A stretch of 64,000 nucleotides of DNA. It comes from Gibbula magus. Its lineage: Eukaryota; Mollusca; Gastropoda; Trochida; Trochidae. The stretch spans positions 36,795,593 through 36,859,592 of the forward strand of contig OW388304.1 in NCBI GenBank assembly GCA_936450465.1, given 5' to 3'. This document shows positions 22,550-33,207 of this stretch, one piece after another (position 1 is the first letter of the stretch; each line of letters begins with the position of its first letter). The notes beneath the pieces are model-generated. The model was not told where the DNA came from. It saw only the letters and a list, made by a program, of their open reading frames with translations, and did not search any database. The position numbers were made by a program, and so were the translations under genes.

Positions 22550-24370
22550 TTCTTATGAGACACCTTTCCAGGTTTTGCTTACATGTAAAAACAACTGCCG
22601 GCGTTCAAAGACTAAACCTTTGGGTAGTATCGTATGTATAGATTTAGCTTCTGTCTTCGGGATGTATATATGTATCTTCTTTATCTGGGGATGTAGCTCT
22701 TGGCGATCTGGTCTCTCACAAATTTGACAAAACACCAAGTGTCTCTCTATCTCGTTTTATTAAGAGGCGAGAGCGCGCCACCTAGCATGGCGTATTTCAT
22801 ATATATATATCCTTATTAACATATCTAAGTGATTATACCAATTTACTGGACACTCAGACCATTGGTAGCTTATTCAATCGATACTAGCTCGTGAGTCATA
22901 GCCTTTACTACAGAAATAGTTTTAGCCATAGTTGCTATGAGTCATCTAATTAACTTTACCAATTCTTCAATGTTATATTTGATTTACAAAATAGAGAGAC
23001 TTTTCATCTGTCTCTATTGAAACAATATTCACCAAATATGATTATTATACTACTCACATTGAAATCACACAACAAATCACATGTAGATATACATTTCGCA
23101 TTTTAACATCATGAGGCATCATTCTATATAGGTGATAGTAGGCTGGGTGGTCTGTGAGGGGAACATCTTGACATTGTTGCATTTGATTCTATGGCTCGGA
23201 AGTTTTATAACATGTAAAAAATATGAACAGAGATTTTTGGTCGGAGTTTCAAGCTGATTGTGTTCACTGATGCAAGCGGTAACAGGACGGACGTTTTGAC
23301 AATGTCACTGCTACCAATTCACAGTCGATATCCTAGATCAGGCCTTTATCTGTTGCTTTCTGCTGGGGACATTTTCTGCCATTTGCGTTGAGTATAATTT
23401 TCAATTATTTATGCTTCATTTGTAACTTTAGTTTGTATGAAACGTGTAACCGCTATTGTATTGTTATTTAACCAATATCTGTGTTTCACATTTGGTATGT
23501 ATTCGTGCAAGATGTCATGTCGTACTGTGTTGGACTGACAATAAATCATTTAGGTCAACCACAGGAGCGTTCTCTATTTTCCGAAGTACTTTGCTGCATG
23601 TGTTTGCTATTGTTTACACTTATTTTTACTGTTTGTGAGCACACCCTAGAGTATTTGTCGTTCACTATCCACAGTTATGACAGATTGTCAGGCAATAAAG
23701 GGGGAATACACTTCATCACTCTATCCCAGGGAGGATGTACGGACGAACCTGTTTCCTCTACGAAACGACTGGCTCCCTATACATACATGGATGAATGCGG
23801 CTACACCTCATTCATTAAACTTATCAAATACACATTTAATCAATTTTCTTTAAGTTCATTTGTTAATGGCAGTTAACAATTGATACATTATATAGACTTT
23901 AGGTGTTTTTGAACATATTCCTTTCCTCTTATAAGCCTTTGAATGGTAAAGACTCTTCATAATGCGCATGTCTACATTGGATAAGCTGGTCTTGTAGAGC
24001 CAATTATCTACAGTGCATTAATTATTTGAAGTAAACCTAAATCCACAGTTGTTAAGAATACTTTTAACATTAGAAGAGTACTGATTCAATTTGAACACAT
24101 TTTCTAAACACAATATTGTCACAAACCTGAACAATTTATTAGAATTGTCAAATGTATCATGTATCCAGAAGATACTAAACTACCTGTTCTGTTATCGACT
24201 TCCTCATTATTTTTCTGTTCGTTACAATTGTGTGTCGATCCAACTTGTGTAGTTTAATGTACATTTAATCCTGTGTTAAGAAAAAACACTGACTGCCGCA
24301 TGTCAACTACAGGCTATTACGGATTTTCACCCTGTCGACTTCGTACGGTGAGCTCCGGTCTTTTCATCCC
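22550..24370. other. Intergenic / 3' UTR, no further gene recognised
   Basis: Immediate downstream DNA may be the 3' UTR of the methyltransferase, but I see no convincing polyadenylation signal near the stop. A 131-codon frame at 23481-23876 shows no domain or signal peptide and lies in AT-rich DNA. I do not call it. Confidence 0.5.
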
Positions 24371-24767
24371 GGCTAACACAGCCAACAATGACACTCGTCT
24401 TCAGCATAACAATTGAACTTGCTGCTTTATTGAACAATAGCTTTGCACTTAAGATTATAACATTATGGTCGCCGACAGTGCTGTGTGGGGAATCCAAAGA
24501 ATGTGCGACGCTCTATTGCAAAGACTCCGGGTCGTACTATTTGGAATTTAATCGCACGTGCGAAACACTTTGTGCACAAACGAATGCACAGTGTGGTTGA
24601 ATGTGTGTGCGTCATGTTTGATATTAGCGGGGTAACTTATAACATATATACATGTATATATACTTCAGACGACAATTGCTGTAGATATCATATTAATGAT
24701 GATTGGGTGCGTCGCATTTCGACGTGCTTGTTTTTGGCAGTTACTTAATATGAATTTCTTGTTGTAC

Positions 24768-24924
24768 CTGCAGGTGTAAACTAGATCGTTGAGTTTGCAT
24801 ATATATTTTTGTGGGTGTGGCCATGTTAGGTTTGCATCCTTTGCATATACGAGAAATGTGTCATAATCTGCAAACCCAACATGGCCACCCTCAACAAACG
24901 CAACAATCTAGTTACCACCTGCAG
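24768..24924. mobile_element. 157-bp hairpin MITE
   Basis: CTGCAGGTG(G)TAACTAGATNGTTG at the left end is inverted at the right end. The pairing continues through GGTGGCCATGTTGGGTTTGCA, with a short loop near 24840. It is a foldback element in non-coding DNA. No target duplication is clear. Confidence 0.65.
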
Positions 24925-25213
24925 ACACAACACCAAATTCCCATTCACACACTCAATACCAAATATTTCAGTCACTTCGTACTTAAACAGAACATAACAT
25001 GCATGGCAATCGACTAAAATTTCCTTGTTATATATAGCGCTGCAGTCAAGCTTGAGGGCACATCAATAAAGAAGGTGTCCTCTCTATACCTCTCTACATC
25101 TCTATCCCAACCAAGCTGTGCGAAAATCGTTATAGACAGACAGACAAACAGACGGATATAGTTTATAGCGTCACCAGTTAAATATACATTGTAAAAAGCA
25201 TGATTAAAAGACA

Positions 25214-25528
25214 TAATAGTACGTTTTTGATTAAACGTAATTATTTATACTTACCTGTTGACTAGACCTACTTTGCCTTACCTCCCAGGGGTAATGCTAT
25301 TTCAACCTTAATACAGACGAACTTGAAGAATGGATGAGGGGTGCGTAAAATCCCTTATCCAAGGGCCGGTAAGTCTAGATGGTCTCGTGACGTCACTACC
25401 TGTTCATATCACTCTCCGAAAGTCCCAAAGGCAAGACAGACCAAGTGGGGAGGATGGGAGGGCCTAGAGCGTAGGTCTAGTCAACAGGTAAGTATAAATA
25501 ATTACGTTTAATCAAAAACGTACTATTA
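25214..25528. mobile_element. 315-bp DIRS-end derivative with perfect 58-bp inverted repeats
   Basis: Arms 25214-25271 and 25471-25528 are perfect inverted copies, including ACTTACCTGTTGACTAGACC. The interior 25255-25420 is the reverse complement of the right subterminal region of the large element (32050-32225). It is a small non-autonomous unit, or an extra terminus, abutting the large DIRS-like element, whose own left end starts at about 25525. Confidence 0.6.
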
Positions 25529-25778
25529 TTTAAATACCTATCTGTTGACTAGACCTACTTTGCCTAGAATCCCACCGCAAGGAGGCGGGTCAGTAGATAC
25601 ATGGTAGTGACGAGACCAGCGACTAGCCCTGAGTGTAAGCTAACCTACGAGTCCTCCACCCTGTGGTGAGGACAAGGCACAGCCCGGGAGATACCATCTC
25701 TACCGCTAAGCGGATCGAAGAGACAACCCTGCCACTCAACTTCCGATCAACACACCGCCCCCCAACCCCAACAGGGAG

Positions 25779-25781
<3 letters not shown>

Positions 25782-25816
<35 letters not shown>
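25782..25816. repeat. 35-bp G homopolymer
   Basis: An uninterrupted run of G follows GGGAGGGA at the 3' side of the recombinase remnant. The length is likely unreliable in sequencing. G4-forming potential is high. Confidence 0.9.
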
Positions 25817-25820
<4 letters not shown>

Positions 25821-25890
25821 AATGAATTTAAAGAAAAAACCAACAGACACGAGAGCTAGTAATGTAAACCATGTTTATTTACAATAAGTC

Positions 25891-26757
25891 TCAAAAGCGT
25901 CCAAGAAGGATGACCCCTTCTTGGTCTGGTTGGGGGACCACCTTCGTCTGCGCGAAGACCTGTGGACCCAGCCTAGAGATGCCTTCAAGATCTGCTGTGG
26001 AGACATCTCGTAGGTAATGGTAGGCGAAAACCTCTGATGAACGCCAAAAACACCCTGCCATGACATCCGAAAACGCGATGTTGCAGTGATAAGCCATTGT
26101 GGCTGAAACTGCTCGGATCTCATGAGGGATGGAACGCGAAGGCGGAGGCAGGTCAGCGGCCTTGTACGCATCAATGACTGCCGACCTTAGATACACCCCC
26201 ATAGCTCGCTTATCAAGCTCCTTGGTGCTCCTCGGTGAGTGAGGTAAGAAACAGACGACGCCTGCCATCCCTCAGCCTGCGGGTACGCTGCGTGTACACC
26301 CTCAAGGCTCTCACCGGACACAGAGAGAGATCTCCTGAGTCAGAACCCAGAACCGTGATAGAGAACGTACGGTCAGCTTCATAAGCTGCCTGGTCCTTAC
26401 AGACAAGGTCGGGAGCCAACTCAAGAGAGGTCGATCCCCCCCCTCCCTGACCTCATAACGTAGAAGGTCCGCCTGCAACGCATGGATTTCCGAAATCCGC
26501 GCTGCGGAGGCCATAGCCCCCAGAAAAAAAACCTTGCATGTGAGAGGGAGAAGGGACACGTCGGAGAGCGGTTCACGTATCGGAGCGAAGGTGGTTGAGC
26601 ACAATGGCTAAGTCCCACTCAGGTGGACGAAGCCTGGACCTGCCGTCAACCAAACGGAAAGTTTTAATGAGGTCCTTGAGGACCGACACATCCAACCCTG
26701 GCGATCTCTTCCTGAGGACAGACAGGATAGCAGACATGTTGGTGTTGATTGATGGCT
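25891..26757 (-). pseudogene. DIRS tyrosine recombinase, frameshifted
   Basis: Reading down the minus strand, an N-terminal domain (MSAILSVLRKRSPGLD, FRLVDGRSR, PPEWDLAIVLNHL) is followed by the catalytic part. The first catalytic Arg lies in SAARISEIHAL, the HxxR box is PHEIRAVSATMAYHC, and GCFWRSSEVFAYHYLRDVS supplies the W and the nucleophilic Tyr. These are exactly the boxes of DIRS recombinases. The parts sit in different frames (breaks near 26590, 26430 and 26260), so the gene is inactivated even though the key residues survive. The last frame ends at a stop at 25891. Upstream it is cut at 26757 by a tRNA-like sequence. Confidence 0.8.
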
Positions 26758-26815
26758 CGAGCCCACGACCGCGAGACTAGGAGTCTCGCGCTCTACCGAC
26801 TGAGCTAGCCCGAGA
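26754..26815 (-). pseudogene. tRNA-like sequence lacking its 3' end
   Basis: The reverse complement reads as a tRNA from the acceptor 5' strand through the D arm (GCTCAGTCGGTAGAGC), a perfect 5-bp anticodon stem CGAGA/TCTCG with loop CTCCTAG (anticodon CCT, Arg), and on to the T loop (GTGGGCTCGAGCC). It then stops: the 3' T-stem strand and acceptor 3' strand are absent, replaced by recombinase sequence. The body resembles eukaryotic tRNA-Lys more than tRNA-Arg. It sits exactly between two recombinase fragments. It could be a tRNA fragment or a SINE head. Confidence 0.65.
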
Positions 26816-26817
26816 CC

Positions 26818-27000
26818 GCGATGTTACAGTGGTAAGCCATCGTGGCTGACACTGCACGGATCTCATGCGGGTTGGAACGCGAAGGAGGAGGCAGGTCAGC
26901 GGCCTTGTACGCATCAATGACCTCAGGTACACCCCCAACACTCGCTTATCTAGCCCTTGGGCTCTCCTAGGCGAGTGAGGCAAGACCAGCCTCAACAGCT
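26818..27000 (-). pseudogene. Second, truncated DIRS recombinase C-terminal fragment
   Basis: The region reverse-complements to a second version of the recombinase block containing the HxxR box (HEIRAVSATMAYHC-like, with several frames) and LPHSPRRAQGLDKRVLGVYLR. It parallels 26070-26260 of the first copy. It ends abruptly at the tRNA-like sequence. Two recombinase ends in tandem indicate recombination or a nested copy. Confidence 0.65.
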
Positions 27001-27109
27001 GCCGGGTTTTGTAACAGTTCCAGACTTGTTGCAAAATCCAAAACATGGGACGATGAACCAGTTCTTAATTAACAAACTGAAAGAATGCAAAGATTCAGAG
27101 GGGTGCCGA

Positions 27110-27306
27110 ACAGGAGACACAACCCCCTGAAGACTGCCACGTTCCGTTGCCACTGCGCTTCCAGGAAGAAGTACCAGACCTACGAATGGCCGAAACATAC
27201 TCCAGGAAGTCTGAAGACGAAAGAATGACACCCTCGTTACACAGGTCCTTGCACTTCATACAAGGCAAGACCTAACAGACTTCCTACCTCCGCAAATGTA
27301 CAAAAT
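27110..27306 (-). pseudogene. Truncated gag N-terminus, third copy
   Basis: Minus-strand frames read CGGRKS, CKDLC and EYVSAIRRSG, paralleling CGGRKSASKD, CKDLCEED and AYVSAIRKSV of the complete gag. It is more diverged than the copy at 28157-28294 and is frameshifted. It leads directly into the truncated recombinase fragment. Confidence 0.55.
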
Positions 27307-27329
27307 GCAGAGTACGTAGTGACGCAAAC

Positions 27330-27735
27330 ACCGAGGTAGTAGAGTAACTAGGTGACTGATAGCCGAGTCACTGACGAGACCCTCGAGACACTACCAGGTG
27401 ATTGACAACGAGTCACTGACGCATGTAAGCTAGGGGAGGTGAGTGAAACTCAAATCACTTAACAGGTGAGTGACAGACGAGCCACTGACACGAGTAAGCT
27501 AGACGATGTGAGTGACAGGAGATACAGCCGAGTCACTTAGTAGGTGAGTGACAGACGAGACACTGACGCGTGTAATCTAGACGAGGTGAGTGACAGTCGA
27601 GTCACTTAGTAGGCGAGTGACAGACGAGCCACTAACGTGTGTAGTCTAGGCCAGGTGAGTGACAGGTGAGTGACGCTCAATTCACTTAACAGATGAGCGA
27701 CAGGCGCGTCACTAACTTGCGTAAACTAGACGAAG
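27330..27735. repeat. DIRS leader repeats (GGTGAGTGACAG units)
   Basis: Roughly 60-bp imperfect units with GGTGAGTGACAGNCGAG, CACTGACGCGTGTAANCTAG and AGTCACTTAG. They form the 5' leader of the third gag copy. The same motif family forms the leaders at 28300-28500 and 30540-30590. Confidence 0.7.
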
Positions 27736-27751
27736 TGAATGACACACGAGT

Positions 27752-28062
27752 GAGTGAGTGAGTTGGGGTTTAACGCCGCTTCCAAGAGTATTTCACTTAT
27801 ATCGCGGCTGCTAGTATTATGGCAGGGAGAAAGCCCGCAACGCCATGTGGCTATGCACTGCGGTGAAACCTGCGAGCAGCGGCTGGAACAAGCGAACCAT
27901 GGTTGGTATTACGCTGAAAATCAGAGTAGCATTGCAGCCAAACCTAACTGCGTGTAGAACAGTTCTCTACTGCAGACAAAGTTGCCGTGCCCCTGGCGGG
28001 ATTCGAACCCCGGACCTTTTGATCCGAAGCCGAACGTGCTAACCACTGCGCTATCCCGCCCC
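27752..28062 (-). mobile_element. Full-length tRNA-derived SINE with 16-bp target duplication
   Basis: Perfect TSDs TGAATGACACACGAGT lie at 27736-27751 and 28063-28078. On the minus strand the head is tRNA-like (A box TAGCGCAGTGG, B box GGTTCGAATCC, TTCGGAT anticodon-loop region as in tRNA-Arg-TCG). A unique body follows, ending in AGCGGCGTTAAACCCC and a (ACTC)n tail. It is 311 bp, inserted in DIRS leader repeats. Copies of this type would be transcribed by pol III and moved by a partner LINE. A 5'-truncated relative sits at 60250-60357. Confidence 0.92.
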
Positions 28063-28156
28063 TGAATGACACACGAGTCAATGACGCGAAACACCTACAT
28101 AAGGTAGTGTAAGAACTAATTCCTGACACTAAGAAGCAACACTTCCGATAGCTTAA

Positions 28157-28294
28157 TTACTCAAAAAACACCAACACGCACTCGTCGCAACGAAAATCCT
28201 TCTCACACAAGTCCTTACACTTCCTAAACAGCAAGTGAGGATCCTTGATAGTGGACTTCCTACCTCCGCAATTCGTGCAGAAGGCAGAGTACAT
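28157..28294 (-). pseudogene. Truncated gag N-terminus, second copy
   Basis: From an ATG at 28294 it encodes MYSAFCTNCGGRKSTIKD and then CKDLCEKDFRCDEC, nearly identical to the first 40 residues of the complete gag. It then runs out of homology into VLVFFE and a stop. The Cys pairs of the putative zinc finger are all kept. Confidence 0.8.
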
Positions 28295-28704
28295 ATTGAA
28301 GTAACAACGTGAGTGATAGTCAATCACTGACCCACGCGCGTAAGCTGATGAAGTGAGTGACAGGAGATTGACCCTCAATCAGTTAACACTAACGTGGGCG
28401 AGGTGAGTGACAGTAAGGTCACTTACTGACAGGCGCGTGGTGAATGACAGTCGATTCACGACGCGAAACGCAAAGTCTTAGAGTAGTGTAAGAACGAAGT
28501 TCTGACATAGGAGGAAAACAACCCTTCTGATAGCTAATTACTCCAAAAACACCCAGAGTGTAAACTCACGAAAACGTAGAACGAAAACGCTTAAGTGAAA
28601 ACACGCAAGGCGAGACGAGAGAGACTATCGAAAGTGTTGAAGGCAGAGGCTCCGAACCCGATACCGGGACGAGTGGAGGAGGGAGCAGAGGGGGTGACCA
28701 CGAG

Positions 28705-30498
28705 TCACTTCCTCCACTTCTTTTGCGGGGTACGACCTCCGGCGCCAGGCCGGGGGGACTTGGGGGACTGACCCGTGGATCCACGGCCACGACCTCCCCG
28801 CCGAAAGTCCGTTTTCGCTTTCTTGGGGGAAGGTTGGCCACTGCCCTGGCCTTGCCCCTGACGAAAACTGGTCTGCGGACGCTTTGGTGTCTTTTGCCTC
28901 TGCGTGACGAGCCGATTAGTGAGGTCTTGCTGTTGGGCCTCCTGTCGTGCTCTCAAAACCTCCGGGATACGACCACCAAACAGAGTTTCAGCGTGAGCAG
29001 GGGCATGTCGAAGGAAGTTCTTATGATCGGGGTTGAGACCTGACCGGTAGAGGAAATTGTCTCTGCGAAGCACTGTTATACTCGATGAAATTCGCGACGC
29101 TGACAACATGATCTGCGCAAGGTCCGCAGCCACATCACCAAACGCTTTGAACAACACCGGGTCCCCCGCCTCCATGCCCGCCTGTTTAGCACAAGCCAGC
29201 ATCGCCTGACATGTGAAAGCCACGTTGTTCCCCAAGCCTAACACCGAACGCGCCTCCCTGTCAAGATGAGAGAACTGTGCCTCAGACACGCGGTGAAGCA
29301 GGTTGGTGGTAAACAACCGGGATGCCCCCTGATCAAGGGGAGGCGGAACAAGCTGAAAAGGGACCGGATACAAGGGCAGACGCCGTCTGCGCTTGTCCGG
29401 CACCACCAAAGGCGGAAGCAGACGATTGGGCATCGCAGATGATACGACTTGCTCCATATCCTCGGTGGCCTCCAACAGGAGCCTATGAGGTGGAAGGGCA
29501 AGACGCTCGGGAGGTACCTCGCCATCAGGGCCAAAGGAAGCCCTCCTGGCCGCCGACGTGCGCGGACCCGTCACGCTGACTTGGCTAAGTGGAACATCCG
29601 CGAACGAAGCCACTTCGGATAGCATAGCTATTGCGTCAACCACTGGAGGATCCTCCGACAATCCCGTACCCTCCGCCTCCGTTTCTATACTGATGAACGG
29701 AGGGTTCGACACGTCCACGTAGCGGATGTCACGTTCCGGTGAGTCCGGCGAGGAGTCACGTAAGGGTGACATCACCGTGACACGCCGCGCAGGGGTGCGA
29801 GGGGTACGCGAAGGAGTCGCGGGTGCGGAGGCCCTAGCGGACGAGGAACGCGCACCCTGAGGTACGTCATCCGCCTAGGGCTCACACGGTTGCGTAGTCG
29901 TAGTGTGAGTGGGTAAGTTCCGCGGACCCAAACGCGCATCGAGCAAGGAAGAGACCATATCCTTGACGGATGCCAGAAGGAGGGACGGATCGACCTTGTC
30001 GAACCTAGCCTTCTTGGACTTCTTCTTCTTGCTCTTGGGCGTAGTGGGTCCGCCCACCTTAAGTCTAAGCGGAGACAACCGTTTGTCCGGCGAAGGAGGG
30101 GACAACGGGTGAGTCCGCGAACGAGAACCGGAACACGACGGCGGAGGGGGGGAGCGTAACTTCGACCCCCCAGCGGGTTCGGACAGGTCCGATTCCCTGT
30201 CGAATTCATCCGCCCGTTCCGTGAGGACAATGTCTACATCCTCCACCGGAGACGGATGACGAATGGGAGACAACTCCCTACGTTGAGCTGACGACGTACG
30301 CTTCTGTGACGCAGCCCTATCGGCCACCGACTTGCGTATGGCGGAAACGTACGCGTGGAACTCCGATTCGGAGAGAGGAGCGCACTCGTCGCAACGGTAA
30401 TCCTCTTCGCAAAGGTCCTTGCACTTTTTACATAACAAGTGCGGATCCTTAGAGGCGGACTTCCTGCCTCCGCAGTTCGTGCAGAAGGCGGAGTACAT
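28705..30498 (-). pseudogene. DIRS gag-like protein, one in-frame amber stop
   Basis: One continuous frame runs from the ATG at 30498 (an in-frame upstream ATG lies at 30546) to the stop at 28705. It is interrupted only by TAG at 29877-29875; the downstream 33 codons and the following M-start frame are in the same phase. The N-terminus is Cys-rich (CTNCGG, CKKCKDLC, CDEC, residues 6-40), resembling a zinc-binding module. The middle is acidic/Ser-Pro rich with a basic KSKKKKSKKARFDK stretch. The C-terminal third has a helical conserved block (LHRVSEAQFSHLDREA ... LFKAFGDVAADLAQIM) and an RG-rich tail (FRRGGRGRG) that suggests nucleic-acid binding. The function would be capsid/RNP formation. 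Its position first after the leader fits gag of DIRS elements. RT should follow but does not. Confidence 0.7.
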
Positions 30499-30798
30499 GG
30501 CGAACGGTAACGATAAAACGCGTAAAGGTAGAGACAGTCGAGTCACCTACACGGCGTATAGTAGCGTAGACGAGGTGAGTCACACACGTGAAACACCCAA
30601 GCGGCGGAGCAAAAGCACAACAACTCTGACGATATGCAATCAAGAGAGTTGAAACAAAAACTCTGAACTCGAAGAGCACAAAGTCAAAATCAAGTAACCA
30701 CCCGCCAAGGTAAACAAAGACGAACAAGCCAAACCAAAAACTAGGCTAAACACTTACAAGATAAATCAATCTTTATTCACATAACATTCGTGCGTGAA

Positions 30799-31062
30799 CC
30801 AAACCTTAAGTGACTGGCGTAGCGAGTCACTTGAACCAAAGTGAATCACCCTAAGGGTGAGTCACGTATAATCGACCTAAGTCGAACCAAACCCTAAGTG
30901 ACTGGCGTAGCGAGTCACTTGAACCAAAGTGAATCACCCTAAGGGTGAGTCACGTATAATCGACCTAAGTCGAACCAAACCCTAAGTGACTGGCGTAGCG
31001 AGTCACTTGAACCAAAGTGAATCACCCTAAGGGTGAGTCACGTAGAATCGACCTAAGGCGAA
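30799..31062. repeat. Three near-identical 88-bp leader repeats
   Basis: AAGTGACTGGCGTAGCGAGT starts at 30808, 30896 and 30984. Each unit contains two small palindromes, one around GCGTAG (AAGTGACT...AGTCACTT) and one around CCCTAAGGG (GTGAATCAC...GTGAGTCAC). GTGAGTCAC contains an exact AP-1-type TGAGTCA heptamer. Confidence 0.85.
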
Positions 31063-31800
31063 GCCAAAGGCGAATGGTAGGCGAAAGCTAGCAACGGGCA
31101 ACGCGAGTCACTGACGAGGAGTGTATCCACTGCTCCTTAACCAAGCTAGTGACTCACCTAAGGCGAACAACTAGCGAGCCAGTGACAGGCGAGGCGAGAA
31201 GCCAAGCGAGACGCAAAGCACTTGAGTACGGACCGCAGGCGAATGACAAGCGACAAGCGAATGACAAGCGAGGCGAGTCACCCGCGTAGGAGAGATACCA
31301 CTGCTCCTTTACCTTACGCAAGTCAAACCCACAGTTCCCTAAGGTACAGACCGATAAGCGTATGACAAGCGAAAGCGAATGACAAACGAAGCAAGCCAAA
31401 CGAAATAGGAGAGATACCACTACTCCTCTACGATACGCAAGACAAACACTTAACAGTTAGCACTAGAGTACAACCGACAGGCGTATGACAAGCGAATTAG
31501 GAGTGATTCCACTAGCTCCTTTACCGTACACAAGTCAACAACCCACAGTTAACACTAGAGTACAGACCGAAAGCGCGTGACAAGCGAAAGCGAATGGCCA
31601 GCGAAGCGAGTCAAACGATTAGGAGAGATGCCACTACTCCTCTACCATACGCAAGACAAACACCTAACAGTCAGCACTCGGAACGAATGGCGAATGACAA
31701 GCGAAAGCGGATGACAAGCGAAGCAAGTCACCCGCGTAGGAGAGATACCACTGCTCCTTTACCCTACGCAAGTCAAACACCCAACAGTCAGGTGAGAGAA
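31063..31800. repeat. Degenerate leader repeats of the DIRS element
   Basis: Several imperfect units of 100-180 bp with AGGAGAGATACCACTGCTCC, TACGCAAGTCAAACAC and GCGAATGACAAGCGA. Non-coding. It fills the leader between the 88-bp array and the right terminus. Confidence 0.7.
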
Positions 31801-32237
31801 AACAAAGAATCACGAGCTGCACGTGCGGCGCATGCAATCCACCTACTCCGGATGGTCGCTAGCTAGCACATGTCAACAAGGCCCCTTGAAATCTAACACC
31901 TACTTGAAAAACAGATTGCAAACACAACCTGCACTATCGAAGAACAAAGTTGAGGATATCTCTTGAACTAACAAGAGAAAAATAGCAAGTTAGCAACACA
32001 AGTCGCTAAAACCCCAGTCACAGAACAAAACACGTCTGCCTTGCTCTGCAACTTTTAGGAGAGTGATATGAACAGGTAGTGACGTCACGAGACCATCTAG
32101 ACTTACCGGCCCTTGGATAAGGGATTTTACGCACCCCTCATCCATTCTTCAAGTTCGTCTGTATTAAGGTTGAAATAGCATTACCCCTGGGAGATAAGGC
32201 AAAGTAGGTCTAGTCAACAGATAGGTATTTAAATAAT

Positions 32238-33149
32238 ATATATTTGACAACCAGACAATTTTTGGCTTATGAGACACTTTACATGATACAACAATGTTTA
32301 ATATATTCGTTAATATAGGTATGTAAAATAGCAATACTACGGGTTTAAATTAGAAATTAGATAAATATATTAAGTAGATAACACGTTTATATTCACAAGT
32401 ATGCACATGCATGAGCTATTGTTTAATACCGCACAAGCAATATCACACTCATTAGCAGCTTGTGAATAATTGAGTATATATTAGCTGTGCTTTTACATTA
32501 GGAAAATAGGGGTAAGTATTACATATTTTGAAAGAGTTATCATTCAGATTTAACAATTCAGACTCTATTTACAGCAAACAGGCGAAGACACTTCCTTTTT
32601 TTAGCTTATCGATCAGGCCTGAAATGCCGGGGTATTCGCTGGAAGACGAAAATGTTATTTCACAGTTTCGCGGGAAGACGAAAAGCGGCACTCTTAGATA
32701 ATTGGTATTGTTTAGTTTTGTTTGTATAAGGGATTAGGAACGGATTATCGCCTTCCCTGTGGTGAGCAAAATGGTGAACTGTTCTCATGTTGGTGAACTT
32801 AAATGTGAAATTGTTTCACAATATATATAGTTTGAATTTATATCAATAAATAATAATAACATCGTTTTCCTCTCGAAATGCCTACGGGTTTATGGCATTG
32901 AATGGAGTCCGGCGTTAGGCCATCCGACTGTGTTAAACTTTAGGCTTTTTCATCAATAACCACTGGCTCTAAAGAGCTGTTATCTTGTGTACGGACTCCT
33001 TGACTAAGAACGGATTCATTTGGCTGAATCCTTATTGTTATTGACGTGTTTATTATTAAGGATTAAGCTTTTTGGCTGAATCCTTATTGTTATTGGCGTG
33101 TTCATTAGGATCCCCGACTCAGTCGCCGCCGCCGGCGCGTTTTGTATTG
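32238..33149. other. Intergenic, no gene recognised
   Basis: AT-rich. A short direct duplication (TTTGGCTGAATCCTTATTGT) occurs at about 33019 and 33069. No domain or boundary. Confidence 0.55.
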
Positions 33150-33207
33150 GCTAATTTTTTTTCCTAGAAGGTTTTGAGAACTCATATACATAACTTCTTA
33201 CTTATAC
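33150..33207 (+). repeat. Left stub of the second AGGTCA-rich repeat
   Basis: TTTTTTCCTAGAAGGTTTTGAGAACTC, then ACATAACTTCTTACTTATAC, matches 11905-11951. It is interrupted at TATAC by the element at 33208-35972 and resumes at 35973. Confidence 0.75.

Larger units (their letters stand above)
25525..32237 (-). mobile_element. Degraded DIRS-type (tyrosine-recombinase) retrotransposon
   Basis: A 41-bp perfect inverted terminal repeat (ATTATTTAAATACCTATCTG... at 25525-25565 and 32197-32237) bounds 6.7 kb whose genes lie on the minus strand. In order these are a repeat-rich leader (32.2-30.6 kb), gag (30498-28705), two truncated extra leader/gag starts (28.3-28.16 and 27.3-27.1 kb) and tyrosine-recombinase remnants (27.0-25.9 kb). 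I find no reverse transcriptase or RNase H where DIRS elements normally have them. Inverted termini plus a tyrosine recombinase are the hallmarks of DIRS. The copy is dead and rearranged. GC content is well above that of the flanks. Confidence 0.75.

Noticed and set aside
23481..23876. 131-codon open frame downstream of the methyltransferase
   Set aside because: No domain or signal, and AT-rich composition typical of chance frames.
24388..24600. 70-codon frame resembling a secreted Cys-rich peptide
   Set aside because: The N-terminus is hydrophobic only in parts, no cleavage site is convincing, the cysteine spacing fits no family I know, and there is no supporting splice or polyadenylation signal.
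25623..25887. Poly-Pro / poly-Gly frames at the G homopolymer
   Set aside because: Products of the 35-bp G run.
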